Origin: Planobispora rosea
GTDB lineage: Bacteria > Actinomycetota > Actinomycetes > Streptosporangiales > Streptosporangiaceae
Direction of reading: 5' to 3'
Assembly: GCF_014648175.1 (NCBI RefSeq)
Contig: NZ_BMQP01000006.1
Span: 214,871-278,870, forward strand
Length of the DNA stretch: 64,000 nt
Part shown: positions 47,933-56,818 of the stretch, one piece after another
Layout: every line of letters begins with the position of its first letter
Position numbering within the stretch: the first letter of the stretch is position 1
Position numbers and translations under genes: made by a program
The notes under the pieces: model-generated
Told to the model about the DNA's origin: nothing
Databases searched by the model: none
The model's input: only the letters and a program-made list of their open reading frames with translations

Positions 47933-49262
47933 GACGCGTGGTCGTGAGACTGTGCAGGCACGCCATCAGACTGCGTGCCTGCACATTCATGTAGTAGCTG
48001 TGCCGCATCAGCTCGCCGAGCTGGTGCACGGTCAGCCAGCGGTACTCGGGGTGGGGACCGGTGAAGCCCGCGTCCACCTCGATGACCACGTAGCGGTTGA
48101 GCGCGTGGTGGAACCGGCCGCCCTCCTCCGAGAGGATCGTGTCGTACCTGATCGCGGCGGGGTCGGCGCCGAGGACCTGGTCGAGGTAGGCGGGCCGGGC
48201 CGTCGGGGGCAGGTGCCAGTAGTTCTCCGGCGTGCACTGCACGGTCGGGGCGAGCTCCACCACGTCGGCGTAGCCGGGCTCGGTCCGGGCGTGCATGAGC
48301 ACGTGGAGCACGCCGTCGATCGGGGCGACGAGGAAGGCCACGACGCCCTCGCCGATCGGCTTGATCATGGGCTGCGCCCAGCCCTGCACCTCCCGGCCGC
48401 GCGCCTCGACGTTCACCCCGATGACGTCGAAGAAGCACCCCGTCTCGTGGGACACCCGGCCGTCGGCGAGCTCCCAGCCGCGCACGCTGTTGAGCGGGAT
48501 GCGCTCGGCGACCACGTCGGTGACCGAGCGCCGGTCGGTGATCCACGTCAGCACGTCGCCCATGGTGTGGACGCCGGGCAGCCGGGGATCGAAGGAGCGG
48601 GCGAGCGCCCGGTGGAAGTCGTCGTCCTCCCCGTCCTGCAGGCCGTACGGCAGGCAGGACAGGACGGTCCGGGCATCCATGTTGACCAGGTCCTCCACCG
48701 CGAGCAGCTCGTGCAGCTCCGCCAGCGTCAGCCAGCGGAAGCCGTCGAGGAGCTCGACCTCCTCGGCCACCTCGACGACCATGTTCCTGTTGCGCTTGCG
48801 GTAGAACCAGGCGCCCTGCTCGGACTGGCGCACGTCGGTCAGGACGCGGTGGCGCGAGGTGTCGCGGAAGTAGTCCAGGTACGGCACCGGCCGCCCCTGG
48901 TGGACCCGCGTGTAGTTGCTGCGGGTGGCCTGCACGGTGGGGGACAGCTGCAGGCCGCGGCGGTTGCCCGGCTCGATCTTGGCCTGCATCAGGTAGTGCG
49001 GCACCCCGTCGAAGCGCTTGGAGAGGATGCCCAGGATGCCCACTTCGGGCTGGTTGATGATGGGCTGGGTCCACCCGCTCACCGGGGCCTCCGGCCGGCT
49101 CACCTCCAGTCCCTCGACGGTGAAGAACTTGCCGCTGTGGTGGCGGATGTTGCCCGTCGCCGGATCGCGCTCCCAGCCGGGCAGCTCGTCCAGGCCGACG
49201 ACGGAGACGTCCATGGAGGAATGGGCGGCGAACTCCTCCAGCCACGTGAGGGTCGTGCTCAT
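47895..49262 (-). CDS. NDP-hexose 2,3-dehydratase
   Basis: About 455 residues made of two related halves, as usual for this family (DnmT, EvaA, TylCVI). [20 protein letters not shown] recurs as [20 protein letters not shown], and [16 protein letters not shown] as [16 protein letters not shown]. It removes water from dTDP-4-keto-6-deoxyglucose at C2-C3 to give the 2-deoxy-3,4-diketo sugar. The ATG at 49262 overlaps the stop of the ketoreductase gene (ATGA). Last gene of a four-gene leftward operon with overlapping ends. Confidence 0.93.
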   Translation of the reverse strand: MSTTLTWLEEFAAHSSMDVSVVGLDELPGWERDPATGNIRHHSGKFFTVEGLEVSRPEAPVSGWTQPIINQPEVGILGILSKRFDGVPHYLMQAKIEPGNRRGLQLSPTVQATRSNYTRVHQGRPVPYLDYFRDTSRHRVLTDVRQSEQGAWFYRKRNRNMVVEVAEEVELLDGFRWLTLAELHELLAVEDLVNMDARTVLSCLPYGLQDGEDDDFHRALARSFDPRLPGVHTMGDVLTWITDRRSVTDVVAERIPLNSVRGWELADGRVSHETGCFFDVIGVNVEARGREVQGWAQPMIKPIGEGVVAFLVAPIDGVLHVLMHARTEPGYADVVELAPTVQCTPENYWHLPPTARPAYLDQVLGADPAAIRYDTILSEEGGRFHHALNRYVVIEVDAGFTGPHPEYRWLTVHQLGELMRHSYYMNVQARSLMACLHSLTTTRLTTASRALLGSR

Positions 49263-50233
49263 CGGTGCTCCTGGGTGTCGAAGGAGGTCCACATGTCGCG
49301 CAGCGACTCGTCCAGGCCGACGACCGGGCGCCAGCCCAGCAGCCGCCCGGCGAGCGTGATGTCGGCCCTGGTCCAGTCGCCGCCCTTGCTCTCCACCCGG
49401 TCGTGCTGCTCCTGCAGCACCTCGGGCGGGAAGCCGGCCGCCGCGACGAGCAGGCGCACCAGCTCGCGCAGTTCGACGGCGACGCCGCGGCCGATGTTGA
49501 CCGCCCGGCCGCGCTCGGCGCTGCCGATCGCCCTGACCACCGCGTCGGCCAGGTCACGCACGTCGAGGTAGTCGCGGCGCGCCGGGGCGATCGTCAGCTG
49601 GAGCGGCTCGCCCGGGAGCAGCGCCCTGAGCTTGCCGGTCACCATGCCGAGGAAGCTCGCCTCCGTGGTGTACGGCCCGCAGACGTTGACCGCGCGCAGC
49701 ACGATCGCGTCCAGGTCGGCGGCGTCCAGCACGACCTGGGAGCCGGCCTGCTTGGTCCGGGCGTAGGGGGTGGCGGGACGCGGCTCGATCCCCTCGTGGA
49801 TGAGGACGCCCTCGGCGATCGGGCCGTACTCGTGGATCGTGCCCAGGTGCACCAGCCGCGGCGGGCGCGGCAGCAGGCGCAGCGCCTGCACGAGCCGCTC
49901 CACCAGGCGCACGTGGGCGTAGGCCATGTCGGCCTCCTCGCGTGCCCATCCGCCGGTCGCGTTGACGACGGCGTCCACGCCCTCCAGCAGTTCGGCCAGT
50001 ACGGGCGCGGGGGTGGCCGCCACGTCGAGCGCGGCGAAACCGTACCGGCCGATGTGGGCCGCCGGATGCCTGGCCACCGCGAGCACCTCGCCGCCGGCCC
50101 GGGCGACCGTGGCGCAGACCTGGCGCCCGACGCAGCCCGTCGCGCCGAGCACGGCGACCGTCCGCCCGCTCATCGGCCCGCCCGCCGGTCCGTTCGCCGG
50201 CCCGCCGGCGGGTCCGTTCGTCGGCCCGTTCAT
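49259..50233 (-). CDS. dTDP-4-keto-6-deoxyhexose 4-ketoreductase (DnmV/EvaE type)
   Basis: A 324-residue extended SDR: VAVLGATGCVGRQV for NAD(P)H, LGTIHEYGPIAEG, and PYARTKQAG as the Tyr-Lys pair. Cluster homologues reduce C4 as the last step to a dTDP-L-amino sugar. The stereochemistry at C4 (daunosamine versus acosamine type) cannot be read. The first 20 residues (NGPTNGPAGGPANGPAGGP) are a repeat not found in the family; ATG 50173 may be the true core start, but the start at 50233 overlaps the rmlC stop, which argues for translation from there. Confidence 0.85.
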   Translation of the reverse strand: MNGPTNGPAGGPANGPAGGPMSGRTVAVLGATGCVGRQVCATVARAGGEVLAVARHPAAHIGRYGFAALDVAATPAPVLAELLEGVDAVVNATGGWAREEADMAYAHVRLVERLVQALRLLPRPPRLVHLGTIHEYGPIAEGVLIHEGIEPRPATPYARTKQAGSQVVLDAADLDAIVLRAVNVCGPYTTEASFLGMVTGKLRALLPGEPLQLTIAPARRDYLDVRDLADAVVRAIGSAERGRAVNIGRGVAVELRELVRLLVAAAGFPPEVLQEQHDRVESKGGDWTRADITLAGRLLGWRPVVGLDESLRDMWTSFDTQEHR

Positions 50234-50829
50234 CGGAACGTGTCCCCGATCGCCTGGCTGACCCGGTACTCGGGCAGCAGGCCCAGCTCGGCGGCCTGGG
50301 CCAGGGTGGGCGCGACGCTGTCACGCTCCGACTGGATGAGCGTCAGGTCGCTGGGGAACTCCAGGCCGATGTCCGGGTCCAGCGGGTCGATCGCCAGCTC
50401 GTGGGCGGCCACGTAGGGAGAGGAGATCATGTACGACATGACGGTGTCGTCCTCCAGCGCCAGGAACGCGTGCCCGACACCGGGAGGGAAGTACATCGCG
50501 CGGAAGTCCAGCGGGTCCAGCACGGCGGAGTCCCACTTGCCGAAGGTGGGGGAGCCGACCCGGATGTCGACGATGATGTCGATGGCGCTGCCGCTCGCGC
50601 AGTACACGTACTTCGCCGTGCCCGGCGGGGTCAGCGTGAAGTGGATCCCGCGCAGCACCCCGCGCCTGGACCGGCTGTGGTTGGTCTGCGCCACGGGGAA
50701 GAGCTTGTGCCCCAGCGCCGCGACGAAGGCCTCCTCCTGGTACGGCGAGACGAACACGCCGCGCTCGTCCGGGAAGGACTGCGGGGTGAATTCGTAGGCG
50801 CCGGCGACGTTGAGCGGACGGTACTTCAC
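50230..50829 (-). CDS. dTDP-4-keto-6-deoxyhexose 3,5- (or 5-) epimerase
   Basis: A 199-residue RmlC-like cupin: GVLRGIHFTLTPPGTAKYVY with the catalytic His, DIIVDIRVGSPTFGKW and FPPGVGHAFLALED. It flips C5 (and possibly C3), turning the D- into an L-sugar, like DnmU and EvaD. GTG 50829 overlaps the thioesterase stop (GTGA). In a pathway with 3-amination after 2,3-dehydration only the C5 inversion may matter. Confidence 0.9.
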   Translation of the reverse strand: MKYRPLNVAGAYEFTPQSFPDERGVFVSPYQEEAFVAALGHKLFPVAQTNHSRSRRGVLRGIHFTLTPPGTAKYVYCASGSAIDIIVDIRVGSPTFGKWDSAVLDPLDFRAMYFPPGVGHAFLALEDDTVMSYMISSPYVAAHELAIDPLDPDIGLEFPSDLTLIQSERDSVAPTLAQAAELGLLPEYRVSQAIGDTFR

Positions 50830-51590
50830 TGGCGCTCCTTGGCGAGTTCGGTGATGATGAGCTGCTGGATCTGGGTGGCGTGGTCGACGAGGAAGAAGTG
50901 GCCGCCGCCGTAGACCTTCATCTCGAAGCCGGCCGAGGTGTGCTCGCTCCACGCGGACACCTCGTCGAGCGTGGCCATGGCGTCGTCGTCGCCGGTCAGC
51001 GCGTGGATGGGGCAGGTCAGGCGGGGGCCGGGCCAGTAGCGGTAGGTCTCGGCGGCCCGGTAGTCGCCGCGCAGCGCGGGCAGCACCATGCGCAGCGCCT
51101 CCTCGTCGCCGAGGAGCTGGGGCGCCGTGCCGTCCAGATTGGCGAGCTGGGCCAGGAGGGCCTGGTCGTCGGCGAGGTGGACGCGCTCGTCGCGGAAACG
51201 CGACGGCGCCCGCCTGCCGGACACGAACAACGAGCTGGGCGGCTGCTCACGCTGCTGCAGCCGCAACGCCACCTCGAAGGCGAGGGTGGCGCCCAGGCTG
51301 TGCCCGAAGAACGCGACCGGCAGGTCGAGCCACGGCGTCAGCTCCCTGCTCACATGGTCGGCCAGCTCGCGCAGGTTCCCAATCGGCTGCTCGTGGCGCC
51401 GGTCCTGGCGCCCCGGATACTGCAGGGCCAGCACCTCGATCCACGGCGGCAAGGCGCGCGACAACGGGAAGTAGAAGCTCGCCGAGCCGCCGGCATGGGG
51501 AAAACAGATAAGGCGGACCTGCGCGTCCGCCGAGGGGTGAAAACACCTCACCCACAGATTCGATTGCTGCTGAATTTGTGTCATCGACAT
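50826..51590 (-). CDS. Type II thioesterase
   Basis: A 254-residue alpha/beta hydrolase: CFPHAGGSASFYFPL, nucleophile GHSLGA, acid in LTGDDDAMATLDEVSAW, His in GGGHFFLVDHA. Stand-alone thioesterases of this type clear mis-acylated carrier proteins of PKS and NRPS systems. In macrolactam pathways it does not do the final ring closure, which is done by the terminal TE of the PKS. First gene of the leftward operon (TE, epimerase, ketoreductase, 2,3-dehydratase); ATG 51584 is an alternative start. Confidence 0.93.
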   Translation of the reverse strand: MSMTQIQQQSNLWVRCFHPSADAQVRLICFPHAGGSASFYFPLSRALPPWIEVLALQYPGRQDRRHEQPIGNLRELADHVSRELTPWLDLPVAFFGHSLGATLAFEVALRLQQREQPPSSLFVSGRRAPSRFRDERVHLADDQALLAQLANLDGTAPQLLGDEEALRMVLPALRGDYRAAETYRYWPGPRLTCPIHALTGDDDAMATLDEVSAWSEHTSAGFEMKVYGGGHFFLVDHATQIQQLIITELAKERQ

Positions 51591-51623
51591 ACTCAGAAAA
51601 TGACAGTGGCCTTTCTATGCGCT

Positions 51624-51663
51624 CAACCCCTATCGCTCCCCTGAAGTGGGAGATAAGGGTTCA
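51624..51663. promoter_or_regulatory. Inverted pair of cluster motifs between the two main operons
   Basis: CAACCCCTATC (51624-51634) and GATAAGGGTTC (51652-51662) form an imperfect dyad (9 of 10 core bases) across a 17-base centre. It sits in the divergent promoter of the thioesterase-sugar operon and the glycosyltransferase operon, a good place for a pathway activator. Confidence 0.6.
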
Positions 51664-51731
51664 GTCGCGATCACTCACCGCGCTAGCCTCGGAGCCGCGG
51701 CTTTCCCTCGCCCATGCACCCGGGAGGTCTA

Positions 51732-52976
51732 ATGCGCGTTCTATTCACCACTCTGGCCGCCACGTCGCATCTCAATAATCTCGTTCCGCTCGCCTGGGCG
51801 TTGCGGGCCGCCGGTCACGAGGTCTGCGTGGCCAGCCAGCCCAATCTGACCGAAGCGATCACCCGGACCGGGCTCACCGCGGTCTCCGTGGGCGAGGAGA
51901 TGGACAAGGCGACCGGCAACGAGTCGTGGGGCGGGCGTGACGGCTCACCGTACGGGCTCGGCTTCGACCTGGCGGAGACCAGGCCGGAGGTGCTGACGCC
52001 GGACTACGTCCACGGCGCGCTGTCGGCTTACACGTCCGTCATCTGCGAGTACCTCTCCGGTGAGGAGATGACCGACGAACTGGTCGACTTCGCCCGCTGG
52101 TGGCGCCCGGACCTCGTGGTCTGGGACTCGCTGACCTACGCCGGCCCGGTGGCCGCCATGGCGTCCGGCGCCAGGCACGCCCGCACGCTGGTGGTCATGG
52201 ACCACTGGACGCGCATGCGCGGCCTGCACGCCGAGCTCGTGGGCGGCGAGGACCCGCTCACGACCTACCTGACCGGCAAGCTCTCCCGGTACGGCGTGGC
52301 CTTCGCCGAGGAGGCCGTGACGGGGCAGGTCACGATCGACCCGCTGCCGTCCTGGAGCCGCCTGCCGCTCGCGGTCGAGCGGATCGCCATGCGCTACGTC
52401 CCCTACAACGGCGCCGCCGTCGTCCCGGCCTGGTTGCAGCGGCCCGCCCGCCGGCCGCGCGTGTGCCTGACGCTCGGCGTCACCGGCGACGCGTTCGGCA
52501 TGGGAGAGGGCGCCGTGTCGGTGTCGGAGCTGCTGGCCGCGATCGCGGCGCTGGACGTCGAGGTGATCGCCACGGTCAAGCCGGGGCAGCTCACGCCGGG
52601 GACGGAGCTGCCGGACCACGTCCGGCTGCTGGACTTCGTGCCGCTGAACGCGCTCGCCCCCACCTGCTCGGCGATCATCCACCACGGCGGCGCCGGCACG
52701 CTGGGCACCGCGCTGGTCCACGGTGTGCCGCAGCTCATCGTGCCGAGCAACATCTGGGGAGAGTCGGTCTACGCCGCAGCCCTGGCCGGTACGGGGGCGG
52801 GCCTGGCGATCCCGCCGGCCGAGCTGACCGCGCCGGTGCTGAAGGACTCGCTGCGCCGCCTGCTCGACGAACCCGCGTTCGCCGAGCGCGCCGCGCACAT
52901 CCAGCGGGAGATGGCCGCCACGCCGAGCCCCCGCGACGTCACTGTCCGCCTGGAAGAAATGGTTGAGGAGAGATGA
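51732..52976 (+). CDS. Macrolide-type glycosyltransferase (GT1, EryCIII/VinC-like)
   Basis: A 414-residue GT-B enzyme. MRVLFTTLAATSHLNNLVPL at the start is the acceptor domain; IIHHGGAGTLGTALVHGVPQ and LIVPSNIWGESVYAAAL form the nucleotide-sugar site. It should attach the dTDP-amino sugar to the aglycone. Many relatives need a DesVIII/DnrQ auxiliary protein, and none is seen in the window. GGGAGG before ATG 51732 sets the start. First gene of a four-gene rightward unit: it overlaps the MFS gene by ATGA. Confidence 0.92.
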   Translation: MRVLFTTLAATSHLNNLVPLAWALRAAGHEVCVASQPNLTEAITRTGLTAVSVGEEMDKATGNESWGGRDGSPYGLGFDLAETRPEVLTPDYVHGALSAYTSVICEYLSGEEMTDELVDFARWWRPDLVVWDSLTYAGPVAAMASGARHARTLVVMDHWTRMRGLHAELVGGEDPLTTYLTGKLSRYGVAFAEEAVTGQVTIDPLPSWSRLPLAVERIAMRYVPYNGAAVVPAWLQRPARRPRVCLTLGVTGDAFGMGEGAVSVSELLAAIAALDVEVIATVKPGQLTPGTELPDHVRLLDFVPLNALAPTCSAIIHHGGAGTLGTALVHGVPQLIVPSNIWGESVYAAALAGTGAGLAIPPAELTAPVLKDSLRRLLDEPAFAERAAHIQREMAATPSPRDVTVRLEEMVEER

Positions 52977-54493
52977 GTTCGATGACCCAGGGCACCGAGG
53001 GCAAGGCCACCCGGAGGGAGTGGATCGGCCTGGGTGTGCTGATGCTGCCCGCCCTGATCGTCTCCATGGACAACACGATCCTGTTCCTCGCGACCCCGTT
53101 CATCAGCGCCGAGCTGAATCCGAGCGGGTCGCAGCTGCTGTGGATCCTCGACTCCTACGCCTTCATCCTCGGCGGGCTGCTGATCACCATGGGCACGCTC
53201 GGCGACCGGATCGGCCGCCGCAGGCTGCTGATGACGGGAGGACTCGCCTTCGCCGCCGCGTCGGCGCTGGGCGCCTTCTCCACCAGCGCCGAGATGCTCA
53301 TCGTGGCCCGCCTGCTCATGGGTGTGGCGGGTGCGACGCTCGCGCCGTCCACGCTGTCCCTGATCCGCAACATGTTCCACGACCCCCAGGAGCGCACGAC
53401 CGCGATCGGCGCGTGGACCGCGGCCTTCGGCGGCGGCGCCCTGGTCGGCCCGCTCCTCGGCGGGCTGCTGCTGGAGCGTTTCTGGTGGGGTTCGGTCTTC
53501 CTCATCAACGTGCCCGTCATGCTGCTGCTGCTGGTGCTGGCGCCCCTGCTGCTGCCGGAGTACCGCGACCCCCGGCCGGGCAGGTACGACCTGCTCAGCG
53601 CGGTGCTGTCGCTGATCGCGGTGCTGGGTGTGATCTACGGAATCAAGCGCCTCGGGGAGGACGGGTTCGGCGTGGAGGCCGCCGTCGCGATCGCGGCCGG
53701 CGCGGTCGCCGGGATCGTCTTCTGGGTGCGGCAGCGCCGGCCCCAGCCGCTGCTCGACACCTCGCTCTTCCGTGAGCGCGGTTTCAGCGTGCCGCTGGTC
53801 GCCAACACGATCTCGCTGTTCGCCATGGTCGGCATCGGCCTGTTCACCGCCCAGTACCTCCAGCTCGTGCTCGGCATGCAGCCTTTCACCGCGGCCCTGT
53901 GGTCCATCGTCTCCGTGGTCGGCATGGTGGTGGCCACCTCGCTGGCGCCGCAGCTGGTGCGCGCGGTCCCGCACGGCGTGGTGATGGCCGCCGGCCTGGC
54001 GATCGCGGCGGCCGGTTTCGCCGTCATCACGCAGGCGCAGGTGGACTCCGGCCCGGCGCTGGTCGTCATCGGCTCGGCCGTGACCTCGCTCGGCCTCGGC
54101 ATGGTCATCACGCTCGCCTCCGACCTCATGGTCTCCGCCGCTCCGCCCGAGCGCGCCGGCGGCGCGTCGGCGATCTCCGAGACCGGGACCGAGCTGGGCG
54201 GCGCGCTCGGCATCGCCGTGCTCGGCACCATCGGGAACGCCATCTACCGTTCGCGCCTGGAGGCCCCGCCGGGCGTGCCCGAGGAGGCGGTGGACGCGGC
54301 GAGCACCACGCTGGGCGCCGCCGCCGAGACGGCCGCGGGCCTTCCGGCCGAGGCGGGCGGCGCGCTGCTGCGGGCGGCGCGCGAGGTGTTCGTGGACGGC
54401 ATGCACGTGGCCGCGATCTCGGTGGGCGGGCTCGTGCTCGTCACGGCGCTGGTGACCCTGTCGCTGCTGCGGCGTACGAAGGCGGGTGCCTGA
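52973..54493 (+). CDS. MFS drug exporter (DHA2/EmrB-QacA family)
   Basis: A 506-residue protein with 14 spans. SMDNTILFLATPFISAELNP at span 1, GDRIGRRRLLMTGG in loop 2-3 and the antiporter motif GAWTAAFGGGALVGPLLGGL are diagnostic. It should export the finished compound for self-resistance. Coupled to the glycosyltransferase by overlap, and followed after one base by the VinJ-like gene. Confidence 0.93.
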   Translation: MSSMTQGTEGKATRREWIGLGVLMLPALIVSMDNTILFLATPFISAELNPSGSQLLWILDSYAFILGGLLITMGTLGDRIGRRRLLMTGGLAFAAASALGAFSTSAEMLIVARLLMGVAGATLAPSTLSLIRNMFHDPQERTTAIGAWTAAFGGGALVGPLLGGLLLERFWWGSVFLINVPVMLLLLVLAPLLLPEYRDPRPGRYDLLSAVLSLIAVLGVIYGIKRLGEDGFGVEAAVAIAAGAVAGIVFWVRQRRPQPLLDTSLFRERGFSVPLVANTISLFAMVGIGLFTAQYLQLVLGMQPFTAALWSIVSVVGMVVATSLAPQLVRAVPHGVVMAAGLAIAAAGFAVITQAQVDSGPALVVIGSAVTSLGLGMVITLASDLMVSAAPPERAGGASAISETGTELGGALGIAVLGTIGNAIYRSRLEAPPGVPEEAVDAASTTLGAAAETAAGLPAEAGGALLRAAREVFVDGMHVAAISVGGLVLVTALVTLSLLRRTKAGA

Positions 54494-54494
54494 G

Positions 54495-55400
54495 ATGGCG
54501 CCCGCGGCCACCGCCAAGGGCAACGTGCCCTTCGGCCCGTACACGACCTGGTACCGGGTCACCGGCGACCTGCGCTCGGGTAAGACCCCGCTGGTCATCG
54601 CGCACGGCGGTCCCGGGAGCACCCACGACTACCTGCTGCCGATGGCCTCGCTCGCCGCGACCGGGCACCCCGTCGTCCACTACGACCAGCTGGGCAACGG
54701 CGGCTCGACGCGGCTGCCGGACAAGGGCGAGGAGTTCTGGACCGTCCAGCTCTTCCTCGACGAGCTGGACAACCTCCTGCGCCACCTGCGCATCACCGAC
54801 CGGTATGCGCTGTACGGGCACTCGTGGGGCGGCCTGCTCGCAGCCAAGCACGCCTCGGCCCGGCCCGCCGGGCTGCGCGGCCTGGTCATCGCCAACTCCC
54901 CGGCCTCCTACCCGCTGTGGCGGCAGGAGATGAAGGTGCTGCGCGACCAGCTGCCTGCGGGCGTGGACGAGACGCTGCGCCGCCACGAGGAGGCGGGCAC
55001 GACCGACACCGACGAGTACTTCGCGGCCATGCGCGTCTTCTACGACAAGCACGTCTGCCGCGTGCAGCCCTGGCCGCGCGAGTTCTTCGCCTCCTTCATG
55101 GAGATCCATCACGACCCGACCGTCTACCACACGATGAACGGGCCGACGGAGTTCCACGTCATCGGCTCGCTGCGGGACTGGGGTGTGGAGGACTGCCTGC
55201 CCGACATCGCGGTGCCCACGCTGGTGCTGTCCGGCGCGTACGACGAGGCGACGCCCCCCACGGTCCAGCCGTTCGCCGACGCCGTCCCCGATTCCCGGTG
55301 GGTGGTGTTCGACGAGTCCAGCCACGTGCCCCATCTGGAGGAGCCCGAGCGCTTCACCGAGGTGATGACGGGCTTCCTCGCCGAACTGGAGAAGCAGTGA
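54495..55400 (+). CDS. vinJ: Proline iminopeptidase-like deprotection enzyme (VinJ homologue)
   Basis: A 301-residue alpha/beta hydrolase of the prolyl aminopeptidase group: IAHGGPGSTHDY oxyanion loop, nucleophile GHSWGG, acid in SGAYDEATPP and His in ESSHVPHLEE. In vicenistatin biosynthesis VinJ removes the terminal alanyl group from the aminoacylated polyketide so that the free amine can close the macrolactam; the same role is expected here. ATG 54495 follows the MFS stop by one base; GTG 54486 is possible. Stop overlaps the VinK-like start (GTGA). Confidence 0.9.
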   Translation: MAPAATAKGNVPFGPYTTWYRVTGDLRSGKTPLVIAHGGPGSTHDYLLPMASLAATGHPVVHYDQLGNGGSTRLPDKGEEFWTVQLFLDELDNLLRHLRITDRYALYGHSWGGLLAAKHASARPAGLRGLVIANSPASYPLWRQEMKVLRDQLPAGVDETLRRHEEAGTTDTDEYFAAMRVFYDKHVCRVQPWPREFFASFMEIHHDPTVYHTMNGPTEFHVIGSLRDWGVEDCLPDIAVPTLVLSGAYDEATPPTVQPFADAVPDSRWVVFDESSHVPHLEEPERFTEVMTGFLAELEKQ

Positions 55401-55468
55401 GCGCGGGAGCGGCGGTGAACGCGGGAGCGGCAGTGAGCACGGGAGCGGGGATGAACGCGGGAGCGGTG
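55397..55468 (+). repeat. 18-bp tandem repeat with a start codon in each unit
   Basis: Units GTGAGCGCGGGAGCGGCG, GTGAACGCGGGAGCGGCA, GTGAGCACGGGAGCGGGG and ATGAACGCGGGAGCG begin at 55397, 55415, 55433 and 55451. Every unit starts with an in-frame GTG or ATG, and all lie in the first codons of the VinK homologue. Confidence 0.9.
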
Positions 55469-56407
55469 GCGAGGACGGCCCTGGTCTTCCCCGGGATGGG
55501 GCCCGCCTCCTTCGCCGAGGTCGGCAAGTTCATGGTGATCAACCCGTTCGCGCGCAAGCTGGTGGCCGCGGCGGACCGGCGGCTGGGCTACAGCCTGGTC
55601 GACCGGTTCGCCGCGGCCGAGGGCCACTACAGCGAGTACGCGCAGGTGGCCTTCATGGTCAACTGCGTGGCCCTGGCCCAGTGGGCCGAACGGGCGCTGG
55701 AGGTCGAACCGGTCGCGGCCACCGGCGTCAGCTTCGGCGCCAAGCCGGCCGTCGCCCACGTCGGCGCGCTCGGGCTGGAGGACGCCGTGTGGATGACGGC
55801 GGAACTGGCCCGCCTGCAGGAGGACTACTTCGCGACCGAGTTCCGCGACCTGGTCACCCACTCCTTCGTCAGAGCGCCGGCCGAGCGGCTCGCCGAGGTG
55901 CTGGCCGAGCTGGAGGACAGGGGCGAGTGGCACGAGATCTCCTGCCGCGTCGACTCCGACTTCGTCATGCTGACCCTGCGCGAGTCCAACCTGGACTGGC
56001 TGGAACGGCGGCTGCGCTCGATCGGCGCCCTGTCGCTCTACACCATGCGGCCTCCGCTGCACTGCACCGTGTTCGGGGCGTTGCGCGAGCGGGCGGAGGA
56101 GGAGGTCATCGGCCGCCTGCGGTTCGCCGATCCGGCCGTACCCCTCCTGGCCGACCAGGACGGGCGGCGGGTGACGACGGCCGAGGGGGTCCGGACCCTG
56201 CTGCTCGACGGGTTCGACCACGCCGTGCGGTGGCCGGCCGTGGTCTCGGCGCTGCGGGACATGGGCGTCACACGGGTCTGCGTGGCGGGGCAGGACACGC
56301 TCTTCGGGCGGGTGCCGGTCACCAGGAACGCCTTCGAGGTGGTTCCGGCCACACCGTACACGGCGACGCGACCCCGGCCACGCAGGGCGGCCGGGGTCGC
56401 GTCGTGA
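55397..56407 (+). CDS. vinK: Acyltransferase moving the dipeptidyl starter between carrier proteins (VinK homologue)
   Basis: An AT-fold protein of 336 residues from GTG 55397, or 318 from ATG 55451. The core TALVFPGMGPASFAEVGKFM, GVSFGAK (nucleophile Ser) and SLYTMRPPLHCTVFG agree closely with my memory of VinK, including KFMVINPFARKLVAAAD. VinK takes the protected dipeptidyl group from VinL and places it on the loading ACP of the PKS. It differs from malonyl-type ATs in the GHSxG region. Before the core, four start codons follow one another at 18-base steps (see repeat). Convergent with the ACP gene, separated by a hairpin. Confidence 0.92.
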   Translation: MSAGAAVNAGAAVSTGAGMNAGAVARTALVFPGMGPASFAEVGKFMVINPFARKLVAAADRRLGYSLVDRFAAAEGHYSEYAQVAFMVNCVALAQWAERALEVEPVAATGVSFGAKPAVAHVGALGLEDAVWMTAELARLQEDYFATEFRDLVTHSFVRAPAERLAEVLAELEDRGEWHEISCRVDSDFVMLTLRESNLDWLERRLRSIGALSLYTMRPPLHCTVFGALRERAEEEVIGRLRFADPAVPLLADQDGRRVTTAEGVRTLLLDGFDHAVRWPAVVSALRDMGVTRVCVAGQDTLFGRVPVTRNAFEVVPATPYTATRPRPRRAAGVAS

Positions 56408-56446
56408 GGAACGCCGTGAGGAACGTCGTGCGGAACGTACGGAACA

Positions 56447-56483
56447 CCGGAAGGGGCCTGGCCGTGGGCCGGGCCCCTTCCGG
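56447..56483. terminator. Terminator between vinK- and vinL-like genes
   Basis: CCGGAAGGGGCC (56447-56458) pairs with GGCCCCTTCCGG (56472-56483) around a 13-base loop, between two convergent genes. Confidence 0.8.
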
Positions 56484-56522
56484 GTCAGCCGATTCCGGGT
56501 CAGCCGATTCCGGGTCAGCCGA
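56478..56522. repeat. Three 15-bp direct repeats at the end of the ACP gene
   Basis: TTCCGGGTCAGCCGA occurs at 56478 and 56493 and, with a final-base change, at 56508. The third copy spans the ACP stop codon (TCA, 56515-56517). Confidence 0.85.
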
Positions 56523-56763
56523 CCGGCTCGCGGGCGGCGCTCAGCGCGTCCCACAGCCGGCCCGGAGAGGCGAAGGTGTCGAGCATCAGCGCGTCCTCGC
56601 CGAAACGCGTCCCGTAGGCGCTCTCCAGCGTGCCGAGCAGCTCCACCATGCCCAGAGAGTCCAGGCCGAGATCACGCAGGCCGGTCTCGGGCTCCAACGG
56701 CTCATCGGTGGCCAGGAAAGGCAGAAAACGGCGCAGGATGGCTTCGAACTGCTGGTCCCACAT
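56515..56763 (-). CDS. vinL: Stand-alone acyl carrier protein (VinL homologue)
   Basis: An 82-residue ACP with [21 protein letters not shown]36 of DSLG takes phosphopantetheine. In the vin system VinL carries 3-methylaspartate, then the decarboxylated beta-amino acid, then the alanyl dipeptide. It is transcribed against its partner genes, between the VinK and VinM homologues, so it must be expressed from the VinM-side divergent promoter region. Confidence 0.93.
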   Translation of the reverse strand: MWDQQFEAILRRFLPFLATDEPLEPETGLRDLGLDSLGMVELLGTLESAYGTRFGEDALMLDTFASPGRLWDALSAAREPVG

Positions 56764-56818
56764 AGCGACTCCCGTCGTTTGGATATTCGTTCGCGAAACT
56801 ATGTCGCGGGCGCCCGAC

